Notes under the pieces: generated by a model
The model's input: the letters and a program-made list of their open reading frames with translations, nothing else
Databases searched by the model: none
What the model was told of the DNA's origin: nothing
Shown: one piece after another, positions 22,886-31,475 of the stretch
Layout of the letters: each line of letters begins with the position of its first letter
Position numbering within the stretch: the stretch's first letter is position 1
Made by a program: the position numbers and the translations under genes
DNA from: Corynebacterium sp. SCR221107
Lineage (GTDB): Bacteria > Actinomycetota > Actinomycetes > Mycobacteriales > Mycobacteriaceae
Assembly (NCBI RefSeq): GCF_027886475.1
Contig: NZ_CP115670.1
Coordinates: 868,001-932,000, forward strand
Reading direction: 5' to 3'
DNA: 64,000 nucleotides

Positions 22886-24493
22886 CTAGTTTTCGTAGTG
22901 ATCAGCAGGCCGGATAAAGACGGCATCGGCCACCTCGCCGGTAAGCGGGGTACTTGGGCGTGGTTGGCGCTTGGCCACAGGCTGTGTTTTTAGCCCTGGT
23001 GACCCGGGATGTTGTTGGACGTGGGCAATGTCAGTCTGGATGCGTTTGATCACTGCCATCGTGGGGGCCAGTTTCTTGTCTAAGACCTGCTGGCATGCAG
23101 GTTCCAGGGTGGCTTTGTTGTGCTTTTTGCCCAGGTTGGCCAGCACGTTGCGTGCCTGGATGAGTCCGCGGGGTACGGCGGCACTATTGCGGTCGAGGAT
23201 CATCGCTATGACTGCGTGCGTTGCTGCCCCAAACGACGAGGCCCAGGCCAAAAGCTCATCACGGGTAAGCGCCTTGTGGCCTTCATCATCGCCACGCGGT
23301 GCATGCTGAGGGTTTGTGGAATACCGGTATTTAAATCCGTGAAGGCGCGTGTGTTCAGCAACAAGCTGCTCCCCGCTGAAGATGCTCACCAGTTGCGGGG
23401 TGAGCCTGACTGTTACCGATTCTCCTACCAGCTGAAATGGCACAGAGTAGTACTGATAGTCACAGGTGATGTGCCAATTACGATCGACTTTAAGCCGCTT
23501 ATAAGACACTTCCGTAAACGGCGTCGGCGGAAGATCGCGCATCACTGGTGCCTCTTCTTTATCAAAGCGCATGCGCCGTGTTGAGCCATCAGGCCGCGTC
23601 ATTGCGCTGTTGATATCGGCAAGCCGATCAGCGATCGCCTCATTAAGCTCATCAAGGCTATAGAAGACCTCGTCGTTGAAGTAACCCAGGATTTTGGTGT
23701 AGGCGATTTTCACGGCACGTTCTACTGCCGCTTTGTCGCGTGGCCTGCCGGGCCGAGTCGGCACGATCGTGACCCCGTAATAGTCAGCAAACGCTGCGTA
23801 GCGGTCAGTGACCATCCGATATGTAGAGGTCTTTTTCGGCCGATAAGTCGCCGTAGAAGCATTATCCGGCACGATGACCGCCGGTAATTTGCCAAGATAG
23901 TTCAACGCCTTAACATGGCACTCAATCCAAGCCGGCATCTTCTCATTCGCAGCAGCAGTAACGTACATCAGTCCTGAGTACGGGCTGACCGCGACAAACA
24001 ATGACGCCTTGAATGCGGTATCACCACTGGCCTGATCCACCACTGGCACTTTGTCACCGGCCCAGTCGACATAAAGCTCTTGCCCGGGCTCATGGGTGAC
24101 GACTTCGACAAGATCATTAGCACGCAGAAATTCATTGAGCCCACTGCAAAACTGGGAGTACTGGTACTTTGCCTTATCCGTCGGACAAGGCTGCGACAAG
24201 TAGTCCATCCACAGCTTGTGCCTGGTCACGTGCTTCGTACTTTTCAGCTTGCGTGCAAGAGCATGAAAATCAGGCTGGTCGTAGGACATCGTCCGCTTAC
24301 TCCGGCCATCACTGAATCGATCATCAAACCATCCCGGTGGGAGCTGACGGAAACGCTCTGGAGTTAGTACCTCATCGTTGATGACTTTCTTTGCGCGGGA
24401 TACTTCTCGTCGTGAACATCCCAATGCGTGTGTGATCTGCGCGTAGCTAGCACCATCAAGGCACATCGCGATGATCTGTTTGAAGTTAGCCAC
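22886..24493 (-). CDS. istA: IS21-family transposase IstA
   Basis: 535 residues from GTG at 24493, which has AAGGAG about twelve bases upstream; the N-terminus VANFKQIIAMCLDGASYAQITHALGCSRREVSRAKK is a helix-turn-helix. The DDE integrase core is recognisable: the first Asp in QELYVDWAGDKV, the second in PAVIVPDNASTATYR and the Glu in PRDKAAVERAVKIAY. The C-terminal part is basic. Both IS genes appear intact, so the element could still move. Confidence 0.9.
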   Translation of the reverse strand: MANFKQIIAMCLDGASYAQITHALGCSRREVSRAKKVINDEVLTPERFRQLPPGWFDDRFSDGRSKRTMSYDQPDFHALARKLKSTKHVTRHKLWMDYLSQPCPTDKAKYQYSQFCSGLNEFLRANDLVEVVTHEPGQELYVDWAGDKVPVVDQASGDTAFKASLFVAVSPYSGLMYVTAAANEKMPAWIECHVKALNYLGKLPAVIVPDNASTATYRPKKTSTYRMVTDRYAAFADYYGVTIVPTRPGRPRDKAAVERAVKIAYTKILGYFNDEVFYSLDELNEAIADRLADINSAMTRPDGSTRRMRFDKEEAPVMRDLPPTPFTEVSYKRLKVDRNWHITCDYQYYSVPFQLVGESVTVRLTPQLVSIFSGEQLVAEHTRLHGFKYRYSTNPQHAPRGDDEGHKALTRDELLAWASSFGAATHAVIAMILDRNSAAVPRGLIQARNVLANLGKKHNKATLEPACQQVLDKKLAPTMAVIKRIQTDIAHVQQHPGSPGLKTQPVAKRQPRPSTPLTGEVADAVFIRPADHYEN

Positions 24494-24754
24494 AAGGACC
24501 GGCTCCTTCCAAGTAAAAGTTGACGCGACACCACCGGATTGCGGTGTCGCCAGCATCAACTATGAAAGAAAACCCCTTGCAGTACCAGATACGTGGAACA
24601 CCGGTACCAACTACGCGGACTCGCGGTACCAACTACCCCGAATCGACAGCAAGAAACGCTCAAATTAAATGGCTCAAGCCATAGGCAATATACGGTTCCC
24701 CTGCCGGTAGGCAGTGAGTAATAACCTCTTTGAAGAAAACCTTGTAGAGCAAGG

Positions 24755-25060
24755 CTACTTATGCTTTGAGGTTAGGCGTTCTTCTATTGCGGTGATGAGG
24801 TCTAGCCCTTTTTCTAAGTCCTGGGGCTGCTGTTGTCGGGCGAGGCTTTGCTGCACGGCGTGAATAATTGAGCGCAGCTGTCGCATGTTGGGGAATAGTG
24901 GGGAAGTGGGGGAGAGGAGTCTGGCTAGTTCGGTGAGGCATCGGGCGGCGTTGTCTGCCCCAGTCCTTGGCTTCTGCGTAGTCTCGGGTGCGTGCGCAGG
25001 CGATGATAAGTACGTAGTGCAGGTGCGTGTTTTCGATTGCTTGCTGGGCGGGGTAGTCAT
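24755..25060 (-). pseudogene. Small plasmid-type gene of unknown function, probably frameshifted
   Basis: From ATG at 25060 (AGAGGAAAAACG upstream) a frame of 101 codons is open, but its first third is odd (TTPPSKQSKTRTCTTYLSS). In another frame the same DNA reads DDYPAQQAIENTHLHYVLII and ACARTRDYAEAKDWG, which looks far more like real protein, while the last part ADNAARCLTELARLLSP to GLDLITAIEERL is good in the first frame. A frameshift near 24960 would join them. Helical, soluble, no family recognised; its setting next to the Rep relic suggests plasmid origin. Confidence 0.4.
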
Positions 25061-25344
25061 CGTTTTTCCTCTTTGTGCAGGGGTTATTCTTTTTCTGCCG
25101 GGAATGTGCACACCCCGTTTGCTTTCAAAGCGGCTAAAACGATAATCACTATCTGGATCAAAAAGCCAAGATAGGGAAAACATAGATTACGCCAAGCGAT
25201 GTGGGGCTGTCGTTGCCGAAAAGAATTGGCACGGAGCTAGATGTAGCAATCCCCACTGCTCCACAGACTGTCGTGGCTTGCAAATAGGGTATGGCCCAGT
25301 CAATCCCACCGGTACCTCTTAGTAGACGCGAATATATAGGTTTA

Positions 25345-25839
25345 CTAGCCCATATCCATCATATTTTTATATCCACAAGACGCGCACTGGACATAACCGT
25401 AGGAGTTTCCGCCATCCTCCCATGGTGCAGTGAAGTCACCGCGAAGCTCCTGCTGACAGCTCTCGCACGTACGCCCGGTAGAGCGACGGCTATCGCCAAA
25501 GGGGCTGATGAGTTCCCCGTTCTCCAAGTAGAAGCGCTCGCTACAGCCAGTACAGTTGAACCAATAAGTGGCATCGGGCGCACCCCCTTGAACCATGTTT
25601 CCGCAAGTGGGGCACGGGGGTATCCCCATGACCTCCTGGTAGTGCTCATGGCTGTCGTAGAGGTTGGCGCTTGTTACGTCATTATCACGGCCGCATTCTG
25701 CGCATTCCCACGTTGGACAATCAGTCGTGAAGCCTGGCTGGTCGTTTAACTTGGTGTTGCAGCCATCGCAATACCATTCATCGTCAGATCCTCCCAGGGA
25801 TGACAGAAATCCGCCAACAATATTTCCGAATTAACCCAT
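25345..25839 (-). pseudogene. Zinc-ribbon protein gene with stop at codon 3
   Basis: The frame from ATG at 25839 reads M-G-stop-FGNIVGGFLSSLGGSDDEW and then continues open to 25345, 165 codons in all. It contains four cysteine-pair clusters: WYCDGCNTK, WECAECGRD, PPCPTCGN with FNCTGCSE, and RTCESCQQ with VQCASCGYKN, as in zinc-ribbon proteins. The TAA at codon 3 (25831-25833) blocks the natural start; the next in-frame ATG (25629) would give only the last 94 residues. Translation from that internal start is possible but loses two ribbons. Function unknown. Confidence 0.55.
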
Positions 25840-25999
25840 GGTAGAAATCACTTTCTTGACAGTTTTTGTTGGTTATGAGCTTAAACTACGTGCTAGCGAT
25901 AGAAAACTTGATCGGTAAGCTATCGCCGTATATCTGCACTTAATTCTTTATTAGGAATGAACGCGGCGATAGCTTCATTCGTATAAAGGTCTCTACCGG

Positions 26000-26215
26000 T
26001 TATAGCAACATTCCAACACACCGGGGTTCCTTGTTCTTGTCGGGGATCCACACGTAGGTGGCGATTCCTGTGTTGTAGAACATCGCGGTCTGCAGCGCAA
26101 TGCTCGCGTCGATGAGGTTGCCGTTGATCAGCCAGTTACGGATCTGGTCCGGGCCGGACTGGGGCTGGCTGGTAAACAGGGGTGAGTCGTTGGTGACTAC
26201 GTGGACCCTGCGCTA
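26000..26215 (-). pseudogene. Fragment of a type I restriction-modification methylase (HsdM-like)
   Basis: Minus-strand translation gives NDSPLFTSQPQSGPDQIRNW, then LINGNLIDASIAL and MFYNTGIATYVWIPDKN, ending in a stop at 26000. This matches the conserved region of N6-adenine methylase subunits where SPLFTG..SGESEIRRWI is followed by MFYNTGI. Only about 70 residues remain; the NPPF catalytic motif and both ends are lost. It abuts the stop codon of the HEPN gene at 26213, so a rearrangement joined the two. Confidence 0.7.
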
Positions 26216-26872
26216 AAGGAGGGTGTTGATCTTCTCCCACAGGATCTTTTCGAGTTCCCCCTCAATGGCGATGAGCTCTTTGTGAAGTGACTTAAGGCTA
26301 TCGCCTTTCCAGATAAGAGTTTTAAAAGAGGCGGCGCCCTTCTTGGGATTCCTTTTCAAGGTAATGCGATCGCCGGACTGTATGGCATCCACAGGCAGCC
26401 CAAGTCGTTCATATGCTTCCGTATCCGTTATCTCGACCTGGAAACTATGTGCTACTTCATTGCGGAGATCAATTGCGGTTTTCAGCCGATCTAAGAGGGC
26501 CTCGGGAACATGGGGCTTCAGGCTCTCCTGCAGTTGAGTTCCTGAGCGTGTCCATGCTTTATTAATTGGCGGATCGAATGGGCCAGACTCTGAGACTGCA
26601 ATGATCTGCCCCGCGGCGTGTTCTGTCGCAGCTGCCTGAGAGATCACCAGGCCAATTTGGCGTAAATTCTGGTCGCTCAGCATTTCTGAGCTGCCCCGGA
26701 ATTTTTCTAAGTCTGTTTGATGGATGATTTTTTCGGATATCGCTTTTAGTATCTGATTTACTTGATTGCGCTTGTTTAGGTCGTGGCCGAACTGGTCAGC
26801 GTATGAGTAGAAAAGCGCTTTTAACGTATCTGTATCATCAGGCAAGTTTTGGGAAAATTCGTTTTCGATCAT
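26213..26872 (-). CDS. HEPN-like protein, candidate defence or toxin RNase
   Basis: 219 residues, soluble, helical and charged. Near residues 135-142 it has AIDLRNEVAH, in which Arg137 and His142 make the RX4-6H motif of HEPN ribonucleases; the surrounding LKPHVPEALLDRLKTAIDLRNEVAHSFQ resembles the C-terminal helices of that fold. HEPN proteins serve as toxins and antiphage effectors and are often found with restriction-modification genes; the methylase fragment next door fits. ATG at 26872 is preceded by AGGAGGG. The assignment rests on one motif; the N-terminal 100 residues match nothing I recognise. Confidence 0.6.
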   Translation of the reverse strand: MIENEFSQNLPDDTDTLKALFYSYADQFGHDLNKRNQVNQILKAISEKIIHQTDLEKFRGSSEMLSDQNLRQIGLVISQAAATEHAAGQIIAVSESGPFDPPINKAWTRSGTQLQESLKPHVPEALLDRLKTAIDLRNEVAHSFQVEITDTEAYERLGLPVDAIQSGDRITLKRNPKKGAASFKTLIWKGDSLKSLHKELIAIEGELEKILWEKINTLL

Positions 26873-27528
26873 GGAATGCGCCCTCCTGTTATCAACGATG
26901 GAAAATATGTCAAAATCTTGTCTAATTAGTTAACTTCATTGTCTAGCTGTTCGCGATATAAATACTCATTCGGCCCCTAGCTGGTTTCGGCTCACTTAAT
27001 GTGGCAGACAGAGGTCCCGTTCCTCGAGTGCACATATATTTTATGGAGTATGCCTTGGGCAACAATTTTTCGGGTGACCCGTTCCTATTACCATGTTTGA
27101 TATTTCACGATGGAGTAGAAGTTCTACTCCATCGTGAAATAGGAGTCGTAAAGGAGTAAAAATTCTCGTCTGAGAAAGGAAACCATCGCCATACGTGCAA
27201 GTGTTGTTGTGGCAATTGTGGAAGTCTTAAACTTTGTTTTGGATATCTATTTGACCTATTCGACTCAAGCCTCGAAGCCTACACAGGTTTATGTCGAAGG
27301 CAACGAGAATACAGTTGTTCTATGTGAACAAAGCTGCACGACGATTAACCTCACATAGAGCGGAACATAAGTTACGCTCGTCCACTTAGATATCCCAGCC
27401 GATGACGACACTCTGCGTCTTCCTGAATCTCGATAAGTTAAGAGGTTGTCTGGATAGGGTACACCCCAAAAGAACGGTTTTTGAATTACAAACCCCCTCG
27501 CAAACATCATGTTCACTAGGGTGGGGTT
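26873..27528. other. Gene-poor AT-rich segment
   Basis: 656 bp with no convincing gene. It contains the long palindrome at 27101. A frame of about 65 codons (27150-27358) reads to a stop with a hydrophobic start (VVVAIVEVLNFVLDIYL), but it has no ATG; I do not call it. Confidence 0.5.
27101..27141. repeat. Perfect palindrome with 20-bp arms
   Basis: The left arm TATTTCACGATGGAGTAGAA (27101-27120) is repeated exactly in inverted form at 27122-27141 with one base (G) between. It could be a strong operator, a recombinase site for the serine recombinase gene 390 bp downstream, or the remains of a plasmid origin. No T-run follows, which argues against a terminator. Confidence 0.9.
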
Positions 27529-27828
27529 ATGGATAATGGAACAGAACCGCCACTACCTCTAGATATTCCTGAACATTCCGAGGTTATTTCCGGACAGAAA
27601 GTCGGCTACGCGCGGGTTAGCTCTAAAGACCAAAACTTAGAGCGGCAAACCGCAGCGTTGAAGAAAGAGAAATGCTTTCGCATTTTTACCGATACCGTCA
27701 GCGGTTCGTCTACTGACCGTCCTGGGTTGGATGGTGCGTTGAATTATGTGCGCCCTGGTGACCAACTTGTGGTTATGAGTATGGATCGGTTGGCACGCTC
27801 GCTTATTGATCTGCACTCGTCTGAATAA
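27529..27828 (+). pseudogene. Serine recombinase (resolvase/invertase), C-terminally truncated
   Basis: The catalytic domain of a small serine recombinase: KVGYARVSSKDQNLERQ with the active Ser near residue 31, then DRPGLDGALNYVRPGDQLVV and MDRLARSLIDL. After SLIDLH the protein ends within four residues (SSE, stop), exactly where the right 112-bp repeat begins at 27816. About 90 residues of the usual 180-200 remain; the C-terminal DNA-binding domain is lost, so it should be inactive. The junction shows that the repeat copy or its flank replaced the 3' half. Confidence 0.85.
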
Positions 27829-27927
27829 GGATCGACGAACGTCAAGGAACACGCATGCAGATGCATCCGCTTGGTGAAATCGTCGGGAAGGAACAGTCCT
27901 AAGAAGGCCCAGGCCTGCGCTGGCTGA
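27816..27927 (+). repeat. 112-bp direct repeat, right copy
   Basis: Partner of 20993-21104, four substitutions. It starts within the truncated recombinase gene and ends 33 bp before the aminotransferase stop codon, so this copy probably sits at its native place next to the aminotransferase. Confidence 0.9.
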
Positions 27928-27959
27928 ATGTGCCAGGCGGTGCGTCCTATCGTTGTGGC

Positions 27960-29126
27960 CTAGGCGAGGTGAAGCCGGTCCTGGATGCGTCGGCAGGCTT
28001 CTATGAGCGTTTCGTCCTTCTTGCAGAAGGCGAAACGAACCTTCCTGCGCCAATCGTCCTTGTGATCGCAAAACACGGAGATCGGTATCGCAGCCACACC
28101 AACCTCTTCGATGAGATAGGTGCAAAAGGCCATGTCGTCGGCGAATGCCTCGGGTAGTTCGGCAACGAGGTAGTAGGTGCCATGAGAGTCGTAGACCTTG
28201 AGCCCAGCGGCGCGCAGCGCGTCGGCAAGCAACTGCTTCTTCTTGGCAAGCCCGGCGGCCATGGCATCCACCCAGGCCAACTCATTGTCCAGCGCATAGG
28301 CGACCGCGGGCTGAAAAGGGGCGGCACCTACATAGCTCAAATACTGCTTGACGCGCTGGACCTCTTTGATCAGTGGCTGCGGGCCGACTGCCCAGCCGGT
28401 CTTCCAACCGGTGGCGTTGAAGGTCTTAGCGGCGCTGGAAACGCTGACGGTGCGCTCCCACATTCCCGGCAGGCTTGCTAAGTGCGTGTGGGTGGCAGGC
28501 GGGAATACAAGGTGTTCGTAGACCTCGTCGGAGACCACGAGGAGGTCATGGGCGACCACTATTCGGGCGAACTCCTCCAACACGGCGCGGTCGAACACTG
28601 CGCCGGTGGGATTGTGGGGGCTGTTGCAGATAACCAGCTTTGTTTGCGGCGTGATCGCCTGCTCGAAAGCCTTTGTGTCTAACGTCCAGGTGTCACCAGC
28701 CGGTTTCAGGGATACTGCAACGCGCCGCCCGCCGGCTAGCGAAATCGCCGCGGCATAGGAGTCAAAATAGGGTTCAAAGACGATGACGTCCTCGCCGGGT
28801 TCGACGAGTGCGGTGACGGCGGCGGTGATGGCCTCCGTCGCGCCGACGGTGATAAGGACCTGCGTCGCGGGATCGATGGTGCGCCCGTAACGCGATTGGT
28901 GACAAGCCACGGCTTCCCGCAGCACGGGCATGCCCAGCCCCGGCGGATACTGGTTATTGCCCCGGGCGATCTCTTGCTGGGCGCGCTCGAGCATGGCGTT
29001 AGGCCCGTCCGTGTCGGGGAAGCCTTGGCCAAGATTTATGGCGCCTAGCTCGGCGGCGCGGGCGGAGAAGGTGGCAAAGACTGTCTCGCCGAATTCCTGC
29101 ATGCGGGTGACACCGATGTTTTTCAT
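27960..29126 (-). CDS. Class I/II pyridoxal-phosphate aminotransferase
   Basis: 388 residues from ATG at 29126, which gives the family N-terminus MKNIGVTRMQEFGETVFATF and LGQGFPDTDG. Cofactor-binding features: NSPHNPTGAVF, SDEVYEHLVFP and the Schiff-base lysine in SSAAKTFNATGWKTGW. It resembles the kynurenine/glutamine-transaminase-K and YbdL (methionine) branch of the fold-type I enzymes, which transaminate aromatic or sulfur amino acids to oxoacids. An open frame upstream of 29126 lacks a ribosome site and is not counted. Divergent from the disrupted GNAT gene. Confidence 0.88.
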   Translation of the reverse strand: MKNIGVTRMQEFGETVFATFSARAAELGAINLGQGFPDTDGPNAMLERAQQEIARGNNQYPPGLGMPVLREAVACHQSRYGRTIDPATQVLITVGATEAITAAVTALVEPGEDVIVFEPYFDSYAAAISLAGGRRVAVSLKPAGDTWTLDTKAFEQAITPQTKLVICNSPHNPTGAVFDRAVLEEFARIVVAHDLLVVSDEVYEHLVFPPATHTHLASLPGMWERTVSVSSAAKTFNATGWKTGWAVGPQPLIKEVQRVKQYLSYVGAAPFQPAVAYALDNELAWVDAMAAGLAKKKQLLADALRAAGLKVYDSHGTYYLVAELPEAFADDMAFCTYLIEEVGVAAIPISVFCDHKDDWRRKVRFAFCKKDETLIEACRRIQDRLHLA

Positions 29127-29695
29127 GGCACAGATGTTAGTCGCATCGCGGCGCCGTCTATGCGCGTGTGGCCTCCCTGGCTTCAGCATCGACCATGTAG
29201 GCCTGCGCTTGCCGACGCACACCGCACCGCGTTCGCCCGGCATGCCCTTTCCCCGGCGGGTCCTAGCTGTGATGCCGCAGTCATGGCGGGGGAGGGGTTG
29301 TGGTTGTTCTAGCATGAAAGGCTATGAACACCTCTCAACCGACCGAAGGCCTCGGACGTCAGGCATGTGCCACGGATGTGGCGTTCGTGTCTGCGGATAC
29401 TGACCCGACGGGCGCACCCGGCCCTTGGCAGGTCATCGCGGTCTCGCAGCCTGAAGAAGGGCAGTGGCTTTCGGGGGAAACGGGGGTGCTGCGCGGTGAG
29501 GAGGTCTCTGATGTTGTGTTGTCCTATGTGTTTAGCGCAAACCTCGCAACACAAGAGGTCACCGGTGACATCGGTGCCGCCATGAGCGTGGAGGCCGTTG
29601 TATATGGTTTACAACCGAGCCCGCAAGGCGCCTGCCTGATGTACGCACTGATTAACGCAGAGCCCGAGTTGGCCGATGGCCACGACGCTAGGGCG

Positions 29696-29710
29696 CAGCT
29701 AGGTGGGTTA
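29696..29710 (+). repeat. Target-site duplication, left copy
   Basis: CAGCTAGGTGGGTTA, repeated exactly at 31461-31475 on the other side of the IS481-type element. The reconstructed gene needs only one copy. Confidence 0.92.
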
Positions 29711-31460
29711 TGTCCTGTCTAGGGACTTTTTGGACGGGGAGTCCATAGGCTTTTTGGACAGGGAGTCTAGTTGGTTTTTGGACGGGGAGTCCATGGGGTT
29801 TGTGGGCGTGATGTCTATAAGCTTTTTGGACGTGGTTCGGGTTGGAATATGCAGATGGCTATTCCAACTCATATCCGTAAGAAGATCGCGGATTTCGATC
29901 CCGTCCGTGACGGCAAGACCATCACAAAGTTCTGCAAGGAAATCGGCGTGTCCAGGCAGACATACAACAACATCAAACATCGCATCGCCGAACGCGGCCG
30001 AGCAGGAATTATCCCAGATTCAACAGCACCGAAGAATCCTACCCGAAAATTCGGTGTCGAGCTACGCCAACTGGTTGTCCAGGCCCGCCAGGTTCTGAAA
30101 GAAACTGGCCGTGACTATGGGCCGTGGTCAATCTACTACTACTTGCTCGATGACCTTCGGATGGAAAATCCTCCGCAGCGCTCGACGATCGCCTTGTGGC
30201 TTCACGAAGCTGGTGTTGTTGACGAGAATGCTCGGAAGCGTCCCCGAAGCTCGTACAGGCGGTTTGCGCGTGCGAAGGTCAATGAGCTGTGGCAGATCGA
30301 TGGCTTTGTCTATCGCCTGTTCGATACAGCGCATACCCAGATCACGATCTACCAGCTCATCGACGATGCGAGTCGTTTTGATGTAGGGTCGCAAGCATTC
30401 AGTGCACCCGAGAACGGTGTCGATGCACGCGCCACATTGGCGGCTGCAATGGATTCATATGGCTGTCCTCAGGAGGTGCTATCCGATAACGGTGAGGCCT
30501 TCGCTACCTACCACCGAGGGCGACTGTCGGACACCGAACGATGGCTGGCACATCTGGGTGTGTGGTCTATTGCTGGATTCGCTCCACAAACCCAAGGTAA
30601 AGACGAACGATCCCACCAAACGATCATCCGGTACCTTGACGCGCGCACCCCCACAACACTCGGGCAAGTCCAACAGCTGCTCGTGGAGTATCGCACCTAC
30701 TACAACACCAAGCGACGTCACCAAGGCCTCAACCACGGCAAAATGCACATCACTCCGGCACAAGCCCGCGAGATTCTCGACCACGCCACCCCACCTAAAC
30801 AGCCTCTTGATCCAGATGTGTTGTGGGCCAAAATCGCCTCGTACTACCACAGCATGCACGATGGAGTCCCCGAGGAAAGGAAAAACACCTTGGGAGAAGT
30901 TGCAGCTTCACCCAAGGCGTGTGAACACGATAATGAGCCAATCCACCAGGATTCACACCCTATCGATACCCCCAGCGTAACTGCCGCAGGCTCAGCGTCA
31001 AGCAACGACTGGGGCATCCCCGACGAACTTTGGATCAACCGAAGTGGTGTCGTGACCATCCTCAAGCACCGTTTGTATGTCGGCACTCGATGGAAAAATA
31101 GAATGATCTACAGCCATGTCGGCACCCATCATGCGGAGTTTTTTACCGCGCATGACGGCGAGCTTTTATTCTCCTTCCCCCTACCCATTACCTTGTTGCA
31201 CCGACCGGCCGGAGGACAGATCAACATCGGACATGTAGAAGGGATGTGGCACCGCCGCCCGCCGGAGATCAAACCGATCCTGTCGCGACCGCGGCCCTCG
31301 CGACGCAAAAAGCCGTAGACCGCCCAGCGCCTAAAACTTGCCCACAAACCCCTTAGACTCCCCGTCCAAAAAGTGGCTAGACTCCCTGTCCAACAAGTAA
31401 CTAGACTCCCTGTCCAAAAGGTCTTTGGACTCCGTGTCCAAAAACCCCATGGACATAACA
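29711..31460 (+). mobile_element. IS481-family insertion sequence
   Basis: 1750 bp between 15-bp target duplications, with termini TGT...ACA. Both ends carry tandem, slightly varied copies of TTTTTGGACGGGGAGTCCA in inverted orientation: at about 29728, 29751 and 29775 plus a degenerate one near 29823 on the left, and three to four copies between 31351 and 31445 on the right. These look like multiple transposase-binding sites. One intact transposase gene fills the centre. Confidence 0.9.
29849..31318 (+). CDS. IS481-family transposase
   Basis: 489 residues, starting at ATG 29849 (a second ATG, 29855, is equally possible). An N-terminal helix-turn-helix region (TITKFCKEIGVSRQTYNNI) is followed by the rve-type DDE core: first Asp in ELWQIDGF, second in VLSDNGEAF, Glu in GKDERSHQT, then the YYNTKRRHQGLNH signature. 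A C-terminal extension of about 160 residues, partly conserved (LYVGTRWKNRMIYSHVG), binds to no domain I know. The gene looks intact. Confidence 0.9.
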   Translation: MQMAIPTHIRKKIADFDPVRDGKTITKFCKEIGVSRQTYNNIKHRIAERGRAGIIPDSTAPKNPTRKFGVELRQLVVQARQVLKETGRDYGPWSIYYYLLDDLRMENPPQRSTIALWLHEAGVVDENARKRPRSSYRRFARAKVNELWQIDGFVYRLFDTAHTQITIYQLIDDASRFDVGSQAFSAPENGVDARATLAAAMDSYGCPQEVLSDNGEAFATYHRGRLSDTERWLAHLGVWSIAGFAPQTQGKDERSHQTIIRYLDARTPTTLGQVQQLLVEYRTYYNTKRRHQGLNHGKMHITPAQAREILDHATPPKQPLDPDVLWAKIASYYHSMHDGVPEERKNTLGEVAASPKACEHDNEPIHQDSHPIDTPSVTAAGSASSNDWGIPDELWINRSGVVTILKHRLYVGTRWKNRMIYSHVGTHHAEFFTAHDGELLFSFPLPITLLHRPAGGQINIGHVEGMWHRRPPEIKPILSRPRPSRRKKP

Positions 31461-31475
31461 CAGCTAGGTGGGTTA
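31461..31475 (+). repeat. Target-site duplication, right copy
   Basis: Exact copy of 29696-29710. The acetyltransferase frame resumes right after it at 31476. Confidence 0.92.

Larger units (their letters stand above)
22020..24638 (-). mobile_element. IS21-family insertion sequence
   Basis: About 2.6 kb with istA and istB on the minus strand. The ends carry multiple inverted copies of a GGTACC-containing repeat: on the left TTGGTACCGGTGTTCC (from 22021), GGTACTGCCGGGTT and TAGTTGGTACCGG; on the right, read inward, TAGTTGGTACCG twice, then GGTACCGGTGTTCC and CTGGTACTGC. Repeated terminal motifs are usual for IS21. The exact ends and target duplication could not be fixed. The left end meets the Rep relic. 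Confidence 0.85.

Noticed and set aside
24625..24660. A target-site duplication for the IS21-type element
   Set aside because: The flanks outside the outermost GGTACC repeats do not match over any convincing length, so the exact ends remain open.
27150..27358. 65-codon frame reading VVVAIVEVLNFVLDIYL...
   Set aside because: No ATG, no ribosome site at a plausible start and no recognisable similarity; it may be a relic but cannot be supported.
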